DNA of 64,000 bases, taken from assembly GCF_002285905.1 (NCBI RefSeq), contig NZ_CP016305.1, positions 310,001 through 374,000 on the forward strand, written 5' to 3'. Positions 1 through 9,042 of this stretch are shown here, one piece after another. This stretch comes from Rickettsia sp. MEAM1 (Bemisia tabaci). Lineage in GTDB: Bacteria > Pseudomonadota > Alphaproteobacteria > Rickettsiales > Rickettsiaceae. Within the stretch, counting starts at the first letter, position 1; every line of letters starts with the position of its first letter. The notes beneath the pieces are model-generated. The model saw nothing but the letters and a program-made list of their open reading frames with translations, did no database searches and had not been told where the DNA came from. Position numbers and translations under genes: made by a program.

Positions 1-208
1 AATCACTGAAAACTTTTAAAGACTCACGTAACTCGGGATCTGATAACACATCAATATCACGAAATTCGACGCCAAGCTTAGTCAAAATCATCACTACTTT
101 ACCGGAAAACCCACACATCGGGGCTTCTTTACTACCTTTCATGAACAATACTACCTTATTATTTTTTATCTCATTTTCTATAAATTTAAAACTTTTATTT
201 TCTAACAT
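1..208 (-). CDS. grxD: Monothiol glutaredoxin (Grx4/GrxD type), 3' part outside the window
   Basis: About 69 N-terminal residues are visible on the minus strand, from an ATG at 208-206 to the window edge. The segment [20 protein letters not shown] has the single-cysteine CGFS active site of monothiol glutaredoxins, which carry and deliver Fe-S clusters in the cytoplasm. The family is about 100-110 residues long, so roughly a third lies outside. It is divergent from nth with only 43 bp between the starts, so both promoters must sit in that short gap or overlap the genes. Confidence 0.85.
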   Translation of the reverse strand, partial: MLENKSFKFIENEIKNNKVVLFMKGSKEAPMCGFSGKVVMILTKLGVEFRDIDVLSDPELRESLKVFSD

Positions 209-251
209 TAAAAACCTGATATGTTTAATTTTATTTGTAACATTATACACC

Positions 252-893
252 ATGCAAGCAGAAATAGTTAATAAAATCTTTGAAGTTTTTAGCAAGAATA
301 ATGAAAACCCAAAAACTGAGTTAGTTTATAAAAACGATTTTACCCTATTAGTAGCGGTAATATTATCAGCTCAAGCAACAGATGTGTCAGTGAATTTAGC
401 GACTAAATCTTTGTTTGAAATTTATGACACACCAGAAAAAATTTTAGGGCTTGGTGAAGAGGGCTTAAAAAAATACATAAAATCTATCGGACTATTTAAT
501 AGCAAAGCAAAAAATGTTATTGCCTTATGTCAAATATTGATAAGCAATTATGATAGCAAAGTACCGAATAATTTTGAAGAGTTGATTAAACTACCGGGAG
601 TAGGCAGGAAAACCGCAAATGTTATACTTAATTGTTTATTCGGTCTGCCAACAATGGCAGTTGATACGCATGTATTTAGAGTAGCAAAAAGAATAGGGCT
701 TGCTAAAGGTAACACCCCTGAAGCAGTGGAAAAGGAGCTATTGCAAATTATCGATGGAAAATGGCTAAGCCATGCCCATCACTGGTTAATTCTGCACGGC
801 AGATATATTTGCAAGGCAAGAAAGCCCGACTGTGAAATCTGCCCTATCAAAAAATATTGTGAGTATTATAGATTAGCTGCTAAAATAATTTAG
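252..893 (+). CDS. nth: Endonuclease III (DNA glycosylase/AP lyase)
   Basis: 213 residues. Removes oxidised pyrimidines and nicks the abasic site in base excision repair. The helix-hairpin-helix LPGVGRKTA carries the catalytic Lys120, VDTHV carries Asp138, and four cysteines (187, 194, 197, 203) have the C-X6-C-X2-C-X5-C spacing of the 4Fe-4S cluster; all numbers match the E. coli enzyme. The open frame runs further upstream to 141, but that would overlap grxD and add a hydrophobic stretch unlike the family, so I use the ATG at 252. The stop overlaps the convergent acetyltransferase remnant by 14 bp. Confidence 0.95.
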   Translation: MQAEIVNKIFEVFSKNNENPKTELVYKNDFTLLVAVILSAQATDVSVNLATKSLFEIYDTPEKILGLGEEGLKKYIKSIGLFNSKAKNVIALCQILISNYDSKVPNNFEELIKLPGVGRKTANVILNCLFGLPTMAVDTHVFRVAKRIGLAKGNTPEAVEKELLQIIDGKWLSHAHHWLILHGRYICKARKPDCEICPIKKYCEYYRLAAKII

Positions 894-1366
894 CAATTTG
901 GGACATAGATAAAAACAGTTTATCAGGATTATCTAAAAATTCATTAAATCCATATTTTTTATAAAAGTTCCGTGCCTCTATATTTTTTGCTTCAACAATA
1001 ACAGCAAAAGCTGCAATACCTGATTTGTAGGACTTATAAAGAGCATTCATTAAAAGTAACTTACCAATTTTGTTCTTTTGATATTTTAATAGCAAGTCTA
1101 CCTATTAATATAGCAGGCAAATATGGGTAACAAGGTAACTTTTTTGTATAATCTTTTGATATTTCTGATACATCAATTCTGTTAGAAGATAGAGTATAAT
1201 AACCTATTACTTCTTTTTGATCTTCTGTGCTACAAATATATACCGAAGTTAAATATCTTTTTAAATCTTGAGAAGCATATTTTCTTAAATAATCATTTAG
1301 TATATTTTGCCCACAATCAAAATTTTTATTAAAAGAAAATATTTTAAGTTCTGAAAGCAGTATCAT
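880..1366 (-). pseudogene. GNAT acetyltransferase toxin (TacT-like), frameshifted
   Basis: Two overlapping frames together make one GNAT-fold protein. 1366-1061 gives the N-terminal part, with EVIGYYTLS and PAILIGRLAI. 1095-880 gives the C-terminal part, with the acetyl-CoA loop YQKNKIGKLLL and the NFYKKYGF end typical of the fold. The break lies around 1065-1095, in the A-rich stretch just before the CoA loop. In TacAT systems the toxin acetylates charged tRNA and is held by the RHH antitoxin; here the two genes overlap by 4 bp, as in working pairs. As written the toxin is probably inactive, although a sequencing error in the A-rich tract would give the same picture. Confidence 0.75.
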
Positions 1367-1674
1367 TGTAGATTAGGTAATTTTAAGAATTCTTTTGCTG
1401 CTTTTTGTAATTCTTCACTTGGATAAGAGTCGTTTATACAATTTTTAATTAAGTGTATTTTATCTTGTAATGTCAAATCGATTAATGTTTGCTGCTTAAA
1501 AGTTGCATCTGCTTCTTTTTTAGCACTAGCAATGATAAAATTAGTTAAACTAGTACCTTGCATTTTTGCTGCTTTTAAAAAAAAATTTTTTAACTCAGGG
1601 CTAATTCTAGCTTCTAATCGTGCTGAATGGTTGGTGTTACTATCACTAAATTCTTCTTTTATTTTAGCTTTCAT
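1363..1674 (-). CDS. DUF1778/TacA-type ribbon-helix-helix antitoxin
   Basis: 103 residues. The N-terminal half (about residues 17-55), with ARLEARISPELKNFFLKAA and LTNFIIASAKKEA, is the DUF1778 ribbon-helix-helix DNA-binding domain. The C-terminal tail would wrap the partner acetyltransferase. It is the first gene of a two-gene unit whose second gene, the toxin, is frameshifted, so this may be an orphan antitoxin. A 19-bp palindrome in its own promoter is the likely autoregulatory operator. Confidence 0.8.
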   Translation of the reverse strand: MKAKIKEEFSDSNTNHSARLEARISPELKNFFLKAAKMQGTSLTNFIIASAKKEADATFKQQTLIDLTLQDKIHLIKNCINDSYPSEELQKAAKEFLKLPNLQ

Positions 1675-1705
1675 AAATGACCTAAGAAATAATTTATACT
1701 TTTAC

Positions 1706-1734
1706 AGTATACGGCAAATTGCCGTATTATTCAA
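1706..1734 (-). promoter_or_regulatory. Antitoxin promoter with embedded palindromic operator
   Basis: On the minus strand, TTGAAT (1734-1729) and TATACT (1711-1706) are separated by exactly 17 bp. A perfect 19-bp palindrome with one central base (1709-1727, half-site ATACGGCAA) fills the spacer and overlaps the -10 box. It lies 35 bp upstream of the antitoxin ATG. It also follows the parC stop, but no T-run follows it, so an operator is more likely than a terminator. Confidence 0.7.
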
Positions 1735-1741
1735 GTGCATT

Positions 1742-3952
1742 TTAACTAAACCTGTTATTTTTCGGGAAGCCCATAGGTGGGAGTTTACCGGCACTGCCTC
1801 GTTTACCTAAAAAGGCAATAATATTCTTCTCAAGTTTCACTTTCCCATTACTATTCGAGCTTAAGCCATCTTCCCTATTAAATATTTTAATATCTAAAAG
1901 CTTGGCGTTTTTAAATTTTTGCAGCGTTACACCTTGTCCTTTCTTCATTTCCGGTATTTCATCGATATTAAACACCAACAACTTGCGGCTTTCACCAATG
2001 CAAGCAACGCTATCACCGTTAACCGGTAAACAGGCTATACATGTATGACCATCTGGCACGTTCATAATTTGTTTGCCACTTTTTGTTTGAGCCATTACCT
2101 CGTTTGAATTAACCATAAAGCCTTTACCTATGCTGCTTGCAAGCAATAAACGCTGATCAGGCTTATAGACTAAAATCTCAGTAATATCATTATTGCCTAT
2201 ATCTACAAGCAATTTTATAGACTCACCCGTGCCTTTGCCTTTAGAAATATTATCGGCAAGGAGGGTGAAAAATCTTCCTTCTGAGCTGATTATCAATATT
2301 TTATCGGTTGTGTAAGCCTCTAAAATAAACTTTTCTGCATCGCCCTCTTTATATTTAATACTAGATAAATCGTTATTATGACCTTTTAGTGAACGCACCC
2401 AGCCCATTTTTGAACAGATAATCGTGATTGGTTCTTTGGTAATAAAAGCCGTTATGTCAACTACTTGATTCGTCAGCGTCACTTCTTCAAAATTAGTTCG
2501 CCTCGCTCCTATAGAAGTATTTAAGCCGAATTTAGCCTGCACAGCTTTTATTTCTTTTTTAACGACTTTCCATAGTTCTTTTGGATTATTCAAGATTTCC
2601 TCAAGTATTGCTTGCTGCTTTTGCAAATTACTATGTTCAGTTATAATTTCTTGCTCTTCAAGTTTACGAAGTGAACGTAGGCGAGTATTTAATATTGCCT
2701 CTACTTGAATTTCGGTTAGTTTAAAACGCTGCATCATTATCGCTTTCGGCTCATCCTCTTCACGGATAATTTTAATGATCTCATCAAGGTTCAGATAAGC
2801 TATTCGTAAACCCTCTAGGATTTCCAAACGATGCTTTATTTTGTTTAATAGATAAGTCGATCTGCGAGTAATAATATTTTGTCTGTGGCTTAAAAACTCT
2901 TGCAGAACCTCTAAAATATTCATCACTTTCGGTACATTATTACTACCAATGACATTCATATTTAGCTGGATACGGCTTTCAAGATTTGACAGCTTAAACA
3001 GGGATTCCATAACGATTTGCGGGTCACAGCTGCGATCTCTTGGCTCGATAACAAGCCTGATAATATCGGTTGACTCATCTCTAATATTACTAACAAGCGG
3101 TATCTTCTTATCTTTTAATAATATTGCGATTTGTTCTATAAGCTTGGATTTTTGAACTTGATAAGGTATCTCGGTTACGACTATCTGGTAAGTACCATAG
3201 CTTAGCTCTTCTTTTTCCCATCTAGCTCTTACCCTAAAGCTACCGCGTCCCGTCATATAGGCACTAGTGATAACATCGCTTTTATCGATAATTATACCGC
3301 CAGTCGGAAAATCAGGTCCTTTAATGAAATTCATCATGTCGCTAATTTCGGCTTTCGGATGATCGATTAAATGCATTAAAGCATCACAAAGTTCATGCAA
3401 ATTATGCGGCGGTATGTTAGTTGCCATACCAACCGCTATTCCCTCTGAACCATTAGCAAGCAAGTTCGGAAAGCTTGCCGGCATTATGACCGGCTCTAAA
3501 TCAGAATCGTCATATGTTGGACGGAAATCTACCGTATCCTTGTCTATATCTTCCATAAGAAGCGTACATATCTCCGTCATACGTGATTCGGTGTAACGCA
3601 TCGCAGCCGCATTATCGCCATCGATAGAGCCGAAATTACCCTGTCCGTCAATTAAAGGATAGCGGAGGGAAAAATGTTGAGCAAGACGCACTAAAGTATC
3701 ATATACTGCAACATCACCGTGTGGGTGATATTTACCGATTACGTCACCGACTACCCTGGCACATTTCTTATAGCCCGAATTCGGTTCAAGCCTTAGCTGC
3801 AACATTGCGTATAATAACCGACGATGTACAGGCTTTAACCCGTCACGTACGTCAGGAAGCGAGCGGGACATGATCGTTGACAGTGCATAAGCAAGATAAC
3901 GCTCGGATAAAGCACTACCAAAGTCAATATTTTCTATTTTAGTTTCTTTCAT
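1742..3952 (-). CDS. parC: DNA topoisomerase IV subunit A
   Basis: 736 residues, close to the ParC norm. It cuts and rejoins DNA to decatenate daughter chromosomes, working with ParE. Seen: the N-terminal [11 protein letters not shown] segment, the winged-helix CAP region with YHPHGD (75-80), and the catalytic tyrosine in AAAMRYTE (Tyr120). A long coiled-coil region and a C-terminal beta-pinwheel-like half follow. At the position of E. coli Ser80 in the quinolone-contact loop there is Val81, with Asp85 in place of Glu84. GyrA would be longer with a GyrA box, which I do not see. Confidence 0.93.
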   Translation of the reverse strand: MKETKIENIDFGSALSERYLAYALSTIMSRSLPDVRDGLKPVHRRLLYAMLQLRLEPNSGYKKCARVVGDVIGKYHPHGDVAVYDTLVRLAQHFSLRYPLIDGQGNFGSIDGDNAAAMRYTESRMTEICTLLMEDIDKDTVDFRPTYDDSDLEPVIMPASFPNLLANGSEGIAVGMATNIPPHNLHELCDALMHLIDHPKAEISDMMNFIKGPDFPTGGIIIDKSDVITSAYMTGRGSFRVRARWEKEELSYGTYQIVVTEIPYQVQKSKLIEQIAILLKDKKIPLVSNIRDESTDIIRLVIEPRDRSCDPQIVMESLFKLSNLESRIQLNMNVIGSNNVPKVMNILEVLQEFLSHRQNIITRRSTYLLNKIKHRLEILEGLRIAYLNLDEIIKIIREEDEPKAIMMQRFKLTEIQVEAILNTRLRSLRKLEEQEIITEHSNLQKQQAILEEILNNPKELWKVVKKEIKAVQAKFGLNTSIGARRTNFEEVTLTNQVVDITAFITKEPITIICSKMGWVRSLKGHNNDLSSIKYKEGDAEKFILEAYTTDKILIISSEGRFFTLLADNISKGKGTGESIKLLVDIGNNDITEILVYKPDQRLLLASSIGKGFMVNSNEVMAQTKSGKQIMNVPDGHTCIACLPVNGDSVACIGESRKLLVFNIDEIPEMKKGQGVTLQKFKNAKLLDIKIFNREDGLSSNSNGKVKLEKNIIAFLGKRGSAGKLPPMGFPKNNRFS

Positions 3953-4030
3953 AATTTATTTAATTTTTTTGTTGCGGTGTTATCCCGTGGCTTGTCCAGC
4001 GTTGCTGTATGACTCAAGAAAAACACACAG

Positions 4031-4150
4031 TGTCATCCCCGCAAAAGCGGGGATCCAGCATAAAGCGAGATGACATCGAGCTTTTAATTTTAAAAATTTT
4101 CTGTATTTAGGCTTTTTTTTGCTGGATTCCCGCTTTCGCGGGAATGACAT
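4031..4150. repeat. RPE-like palindromic repeat (family shared with 20112-20231)
   Basis: Imperfect inverted repeat of 120 bp: TGTCATCCCCGC at one end pairs with GCGGGAATGACA at the other, with an AT-rich middle containing CTTTTAATTTTAAAAATTT. The same layout and middle recur at 20112-20231. Part of it is read as the C-terminus of the small gene at 4107-4352. Confidence 0.75.
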
Positions 4151-4352
4151 AGGAGCCATCTAGCAATGCTGGCTTGTCTACGAGATCACACCGAGAGTGT
4201 TTTTCAACCTTTGCAATGACAGGAGGAATACCCCAAAAATCTTCATGCTTTATCCAATTTTTAGTTTCTTCTAATCGTTTATCTGCAAGTTTTGAAAAAT
4301 ACATATCTTCTTCAGGTGTAATTTCATCAAAATCTTCTTCCTCTGTTGTCAT
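4107..4352 (-). CDS. Small acidic protein with repeat-encoded C-terminus
   Basis: 81 residues. The first ~45 (very acidic start, then FSKLADKRLEETKNWIKHEDFW) look like the N-terminal half of a small antitoxin of the kind linked to RelE-type toxins; that is only a resemblance. From about residue 47 the reading enters repeat-derived sequence and ends SYVIPAKAGIQQKKA, the peptide produced when an RPE-like repeat is translated. No toxin partner is adjacent: parC lies downstream and the SPOR gene upstream. It may be an old antitoxin gene extended by a repeat insertion. Confidence 0.45.
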   Translation of the reverse strand: MTTEEEDFDEITPEEDMYFSKLADKRLEETKNWIKHEDFWGIPPVIAKVEKHSRCDLVDKPALLDGSYVIPAKAGIQQKKA

Positions 4353-4400
4353 AAATTATTCTCACTAAATATTAAATAAAGAGTTGGGTAGACAAGTATA

Positions 4401-5087
4401 CTACTTCAACACACAGCTTTGCTTATTCTGTGCCAATTTCTTACAAACTGCTTTTGCTTGACTAAGGTTATCATAGTTACCAGCTAATATTAAATAGAAA
4501 AATTTTCCATCGTCACATTTAACTTTTTGAGTAGTGATAAGAGCGTTTTTTAGGATTTTTGGAAATTTCTTTTTTATTCTCTCACCTTCATTTATTGCAT
4601 CTGCTTCCGATTTTACTGAACCGAGCTGCACTTTATAACTATTAATGTTATTATAACTTTTTATATTTTTATTGCTATCTGTACTTTCTTTATCACGTTT
4701 TATTATATTTAAACCTGTATCCTCTTTTTGTGAAGTATTATTTGGTTCTATTAAAGAAAGTAGATTTGATATGTCATCCGAAGAATCTATATCACAAGGG
4801 TCATCATTTTGATTGCGTGAATTTATATTGACAGGTTTTTCAGGTTCAGGAAGAAGTTTTGCATTTTTAGGGTTGGTATTTTTAGAAATAAGATTTTCGT
4901 ATATAGTGCTATGCACCGCAGACGGCATAATATCTTCTACTTTAGAAGGTTTTATTTTTGTAGGTAGTTCGTCTGCATAAATAGTAATTACTGGTCTACT
5001 ATCTTGATAATATTGATAAGCAAAATAAATAGCAGCAATACATATCAAAAACACCAGACATATTTTAGTAAAAATATTATTAATCAT
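4401..5087 (-). CDS. SPOR-domain membrane-anchored protein
   Basis: 228 residues. One N-terminal transmembrane helix (about 7-25), a low-complexity Asn/Ser/Pro linker, and a C-terminal SPOR domain (about 150-227; [14 protein letters not shown], then [19 protein letters not shown]). SPOR domains bind denuded glycan strands of septal peptidoglycan, so a periplasmic role near the division site is inferred. It lies downstream of dgt-argS on the same strand, with a palindromic repeat between. Confidence 0.75.
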   Translation of the reverse strand: MINNIFTKICLVFLICIAAIYFAYQYYQDSRPVITIYADELPTKIKPSKVEDIMPSAVHSTIYENLISKNTNPKNAKLLPEPEKPVNINSRNQNDDPCDIDSSDDISNLLSLIEPNNTSQKEDTGLNIIKRDKESTDSNKNIKSYNNINSYKVQLGSVKSEADAINEGERIKKKFPKILKNALITTQKVKCDDGKFFYLILAGNYDNLSQAKAVCKKLAQNKQSCVLK

Positions 5088-5123
5088 AATTAATTAGTAA
5101 ATGATAAAGTAGGTACAGGTAGA

Positions 5124-5207
5124 CGTCATTGCGAGCGACTGCAAGGAGCGTGGCAATCTCATAAAACCTCCTGAGATTGCCACGTCGCTACGCTCCTCGC
5201 AATGACG
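5124..5207. repeat. RPE-like palindrome (GTCATTGCGAG type)
   Basis: Near-perfect 84-bp palindrome: CGTCATTGCGAGCGACTGCA pairs with the CGCTCCTCGCAATGACG end, and GGCAATCTCA with TGAGATTGCC around a short loop. It sits directly at the argS stop and could fold into a strong RNA hairpin between argS and the SPOR gene. Relatives are at 8817-8937, 8941-9032, 12790-12887, 28767-28873 and 59765-59886. Confidence 0.8.
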
Positions 5208-5210
5208 GTA

Positions 5211-6941
5211 CTACATCCTTTCCATCGGTTCTACACCTATAACCTCAAGACCGCTAGCTATAATTTTCTGTATGGCTTTAGCAAGAGCAAGGCGTGCTGT
5301 TGTTAACTCTACATTATTTTCTATTATGAATCTATAATCGTTATTTTCTTTACCAAAGTTCCATAAAGCATGAAATTTTGAAGCTAGATTTATCAAATAA
5401 AACGCCACTCTATGTGGTTCAAAATATTTTGCTGCTGTTTCTAAAGTTTTTGTCCAGCTAGCTAAGAGCTTTATTATCTCAATCTCTTCTTCCGATGATA
5501 ATAACGATAAATCATATGTGCTAGCTTCAAAGCTATTATAAGATTGCGGAATCGTTTCCATAGCTTTCGATAATATCGATAGCGTTCTAACATGTGCATA
5601 TTGGACATAAAATATAGGATTTTCTTTGGATTGTTCTTTTACTTTTACTAGGTCAAAATCAAGAGTCTTATTATTTTCTCTTGTTAACATCATAAATCTT
5701 ATAATGTCTTTGCCTACTTCATTATTTACGTCTTGTACACTAGCAAAAGTTCCAAGACGCTTTGACATCTTAACCGGCACACCATTTTCAACAAAGTTTA
5801 CTAATTGACAGATTTTAACATCAACTTTAACCTGCTCTTTGCCTAGAGCTTTAACAATCGCTTCAATTCTTTTGACATACCCGCTATGATCAGCACCAAG
5901 CACATAAATTAAGTGATTTGCTCCTCTATCTATTTTATCTTTTGCATATGCAAGATCGGAAGCGAAATATGTCCAACTTCCATCGGCTTTCCTTATAGGA
6001 CGATCTTGATCATCGCCATATTTGGTAGATTTAAATAATTCTTGGGTTCTGTTTTCCCATTCTGCGTGGACTTTACCTTTGGGAGCAGGTACACTACCCT
6101 CATAAATTAACCCCATATCGGTTAGTAATTTAACAGTTTTTTCTATTTTACTATTATCGTGTAATGTCTGCTCGGAAAAAAATACATCGTGTTTAACGCC
6201 TAGCTCTTTTAAATCTTCTTTATTTAAATCTAGCATTTTTTGTATGGCAAAATTTTTAACTATTTTAAACCTTTCTGGCTCATCCATACTTAATAATTTA
6301 TCACCATACTCTTTAGCTAAAGCTTGCCCAACAGGAATTAAATACTCTCCTGGATATAATCCTTCAGGGATAGTAATTTTTTCGCCTAAAGCTTCCCTAT
6401 AACGTAATATTACTGTACTTACTAAATCATTTATTTGTGAACCGGCATCGTTAACATAATATTCTTTCGTAACAGGATATCCTACTTTTTTTAAGATGTT
6501 TGCAAGCACGTCCCCATATACCGCACCTCTTGCATGCCCTATATGCATTGGTCCGGTTGGATTAGCTGAAACATACTCAATATTGATATTTTTGTTTTTA
6601 TCTATGTCAATTTCAAAAAATTTAGATTCGTTTTGTAAAATATCTTTAATTGCAGTGTGCCAGCTATCAGCTTTAATAGTAAAATTAATAAACCCTGGTC
6701 CTGCTATTTCTATACTTGCGATATATGGTAGTTCATTAAGAATTTCTTTGAATTTTAATGCAACTTCACGAGGAGGAATATTTTCTTTGGCAGCAATAAT
6801 CATTGCAATATTGCTTGATAAATCGCCGTTAAAGCTATCTTTCGGGGTTTCAATGCTAGCCTGATTTGCTATTTCAGAATTATTATATAGCTGCGTACTT
6901 GCAGTAATTATATCGTGTTTTAGTTTGTTAAATATATTCAT
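5211..6941 (-). CDS. argS: Arginyl-tRNA synthetase
   Basis: 576 residues, normal for the bacterial class I enzyme. It attaches arginine to tRNA-Arg in the cytoplasm. Seen: the N-terminal Add1 domain, the HIGH motif at 133-136 (PTGPMHIGHARG), the KMSKRLGT loop near residue 396, and the anticodon-binding DALR domain at the C-terminus. It starts 9 bp after the dgt stop, so the two are very probably co-transcribed. Confidence 0.96.
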   Translation of the reverse strand: MNIFNKLKHDIITASTQLYNNSEIANQASIETPKDSFNGDLSSNIAMIIAAKENIPPREVALKFKEILNELPYIASIEIAGPGFINFTIKADSWHTAIKDILQNESKFFEIDIDKNKNINIEYVSANPTGPMHIGHARGAVYGDVLANILKKVGYPVTKEYYVNDAGSQINDLVSTVILRYREALGEKITIPEGLYPGEYLIPVGQALAKEYGDKLLSMDEPERFKIVKNFAIQKMLDLNKEDLKELGVKHDVFFSEQTLHDNSKIEKTVKLLTDMGLIYEGSVPAPKGKVHAEWENRTQELFKSTKYGDDQDRPIRKADGSWTYFASDLAYAKDKIDRGANHLIYVLGADHSGYVKRIEAIVKALGKEQVKVDVKICQLVNFVENGVPVKMSKRLGTFASVQDVNNEVGKDIIRFMMLTRENNKTLDFDLVKVKEQSKENPIFYVQYAHVRTLSILSKAMETIPQSYNSFEASTYDLSLLSSEEEIEIIKLLASWTKTLETAAKYFEPHRVAFYLINLASKFHALWNFGKENNDYRFIIENNVELTTARLALAKAIQKIIASGLEVIGVEPMERM

Positions 6942-6950
6942 GATTAAGTT

Positions 6951-8102
6951 TTAAATATTATTAAAGTTTAGCAAACAAAGTTGGTTATACTCTTGAATAG
7001 CAAAGCGATCAGTCATACCAGCTATATAATCGGCAATAATTCTAGCTTTGCTATTTGGATTGTCAGAATCTATTTGTATTTTCCAATTAACAGGCAGTAA
7101 ATTAACATCTTCCATATAAACCTTAAACAAGCCTTGCACGATCTTAGTACATTTAAGGCTGATTGCAGTAATCCTATTACTTTTATAAACCCGCTCATGT
7201 AGAAATTTTTTAATCTCTTTAATACGTTCGTTAGTTTTTTCTGTAAAATCGACTATTTGATAATTTAGGTTACGTATTTCATCTATATGAGTAATTTTTT
7301 CTTTATTTATATTAGTCTTAGTTTGCCATAATAAATCGGTAATGAGTTCATGCATTAGCTTGCGTACTACTTCATAGATTAAGCAAGAGGAGCTTATATT
7401 TTTATATTTTGATTTAAGTTTAAAAACATGTTGGTCGATATATTTAAGCTCAGCAAGATTATTGAAATCGATGATTTTAGCACCAATACTATCCTCCAAA
7501 TCATGTGAAATATAGCTAATATCATCAGCAAGTGCTGCTATTTGAGCTTCAGCAGAAGCGTAAGTATTAAGCTCTAAATCATTTTGGTTATTATACTCTT
7601 CTATATACTCATTTACCTCGCCGCTTATAGGACCATTATGCTTTACTATCCCTTCTAAAACTTCCCAAGTAAGGTTTACTCCTCTATAAGCAGCATATCT
7701 TTTCTCAAGTAAGGTTAATATTTTCAGAGATTGAGCGTTATGAGAAAAGCCGTTATGCTCTTTCATACACTCATTCAAAGCTCGCTCTCCCGCATGACCA
7801 AAAGGTGTATGACCAAGATCATGGGCAAGTGCTATAGTCTCGGCTAAGTCGCTTGACAGGTTTAAAGTGTTGGCAATCGAGCGAGCAACTGTTGAGACTT
7901 CCAAAGAATGAGTTAGCCTATTTCTATAATGATCGCCCTCATGGTTGATAAAAACCTGAGTTTTATACTGCAAACGCCTGAATGCGTTAGTATGGATGAT
8001 ACGATCACGATCACGCTCAAACTCATTGCGGTAAGAGGTCGGTATTTCTCTGTATAATCTTCCCCGACTTTTAAGCGGATCAGAAGCATATGAAGCTAGC
8101 AT
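6951..8102 (-). CDS. dgt: dGTP triphosphohydrolase-like protein
   Basis: 383 residues. HD-domain phosphohydrolase that splits dNTPs into nucleoside and triphosphate. The metal ligands are visible in [13 protein letters not shown] and [16 protein letters not shown], with the later Asp in [14 protein letters not shown]. The length fits the short type-2 dGTPase-like family rather than the 500-residue E. coli Dgt. First gene of a dgt-argS pair. Confidence 0.9.
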   Translation of the reverse strand: MLASYASDPLKSRGRLYREIPTSYRNEFERDRDRIIHTNAFRRLQYKTQVFINHEGDHYRNRLTHSLEVSTVARSIANTLNLSSDLAETIALAHDLGHTPFGHAGERALNECMKEHNGFSHNAQSLKILTLLEKRYAAYRGVNLTWEVLEGIVKHNGPISGEVNEYIEEYNNQNDLELNTYASAEAQIAALADDISYISHDLEDSIGAKIIDFNNLAELKYIDQHVFKLKSKYKNISSSCLIYEVVRKLMHELITDLLWQTKTNINKEKITHIDEIRNLNYQIVDFTEKTNERIKEIKKFLHERVYKSNRITAISLKCTKIVQGLFKVYMEDVNLLPVNWKIQIDSDNPNSKARIIADYIAGMTDRFAIQEYNQLCLLNFNNI

Positions 8103-8205
8103 TGTTATCCTTTATGTTTTATGTGATCGCTATGTTATTTTTCTTATTGTGTGACTTGATTCTACCACTGTTATTGTTATTCCGTAGCTTGAAAATGCCC
8201 TCGGG

Positions 8206-8364
8206 GTCATCCCTGCGAAAGCGGGAATCCAGTAACTTTAGTGTCACCCCGTGGCTTGTACCTGAGGGGTCTTGCATTACAAACTGTGTTCTGAGATACC
8301 TAAGGTACAAGCCGCAGTATGACAGACTTTTTTCTGGATTCCCGCTTTTAGCTAAGAATGACAT
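8206..8364. repeat. RPE-like palindromic repeat
   Basis: GTCATCCCTGCGAAAGCGGGAATCCAG faces CTGGATTCCCGC...AATGAC across about 100 bp that themselves contain a weaker inverted repeat (GGCTTGTACCT / AGGTACAAGCC). It explains the short open frames at 8090-8428 and 8119-8379, which I do not regard as genes. Confidence 0.7.
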
Positions 8365-8449
8365 AAGAGCACACAACAACGCTACCTTGAAAAAATATGA
8401 AATATTAGGTATATTATATAATTTATAAGATTTTTACAAGGTTATTTTA

Positions 8450-8782
8450 GTGACAATCACAATTACCGATAGAGCTTTTGAGCGGGTAAAGAAATTAATA
8501 GAGTTAGAAAAAGATAAGGATCTAGTACTACGAGTATCCGTTGATAGCGGTGGTTGCTCTGGACTAATGTATAATTACGAACTAGTTTTAAGAAATACTA
8601 TAGAAAAAGACGATCATGTTTTTACTAAACATAACGCTACTGTTATTATCGATCCTATTTCTCAAAAATTTATGCTAGATTGCACTCTTGATTTTATAGA
8701 AGAGTTAGGCAGTTCATATTTTAATGTTAGTAATCCGCAAGCTAAAATAAAATGCGGTTGCGGCAATTCTTTTGCGGTGTAA
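8450..8782 (+). CDS. erpA: ErpA/IscA-type iron-sulfur cluster carrier (HesB family)
   Basis: 110 residues with a GTG start. A-type carrier that accepts and delivers Fe-S clusters. The three cluster cysteines are Cys36 (DSGGCSG) and Cys102/Cys104 (KCGCGNSF). ErpA, IscA and SufA are hard to separate by sequence alone. No isc genes adjoin, and the stand-alone position favours ErpA. Confidence 0.85.
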   Translation: MTITITDRAFERVKKLIELEKDKDLVLRVSVDSGGCSGLMYNYELVLRNTIEKDDHVFTKHNATVIIDPISQKFMLDCTLDFIEELGSSYFNVSNPQAKIKCGCGNSFAV

Positions 8783-8816
8783 TGTTATCCAGTGGGTTGT
8801 TGTATAGATAAAGAAT

Positions 8817-8937
8817 CGTCATTGCGAGGAAATTACGAAGTAATTGACGAAGCAATCCAGCTAAAAAATACTAATTTATATCATTTTTTATTATTTTTCC
8901 TGGATTGCCACATTCGCTTGGCTCATTCGCAATGACG
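8817..8937. repeat. RPE-like palindrome
   Basis: CGTCATTGCGAGGAAATTACG at one end and GCTCATTCGCAATGACG at the other, with AATCCAG / CTGGATT inside around an AT-rich loop. Very similar to 59765-59886. Confidence 0.75.
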
Positions 8938-8940
8938 ACT

Positions 8941-9032
8941 TGCCTTGCGAGGAGCGAAGTGACTTTGCAATCTCAGGAATTTTATACTACCTCATAAGAT
9001 TGCTGCGTCAAAACTTGCAGTTTCTCCTCGCA
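8941..9032. repeat. Second RPE-like palindrome, tandem with the preceding one
   Basis: TGCGAGGAGCGAAGTGACTT pairs imperfectly with the GCAGTTTCTCCTCGCA end; CAATCTCA and CATAAGATTG form the inner arms. It ends 10 bp from the porin stop codon and could act as the porin transcript's 3' hairpin. Confidence 0.65.
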
Positions 9033-9042
9033 ATGACTTTTA

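Noticed and set aside
141-251. Longer N-terminus for nth
   Set aside because: Would overlap grxD on the other strand; the ATG at 252 gives E. coli-like residue numbering of all catalytic residues.
1532-1810. Plus-strand frame across the antitoxin start and parC end
   Set aside because: Antisense shadow of the antitoxin and parC; includes the operator palindrome.
8090-8428. Overlapping open frames on both strands between dgt and erpA (also 8119-8379)
   Set aside because: They translate an RPE-like palindrome (8206-8364); no ribosome-binding site or family resemblance.
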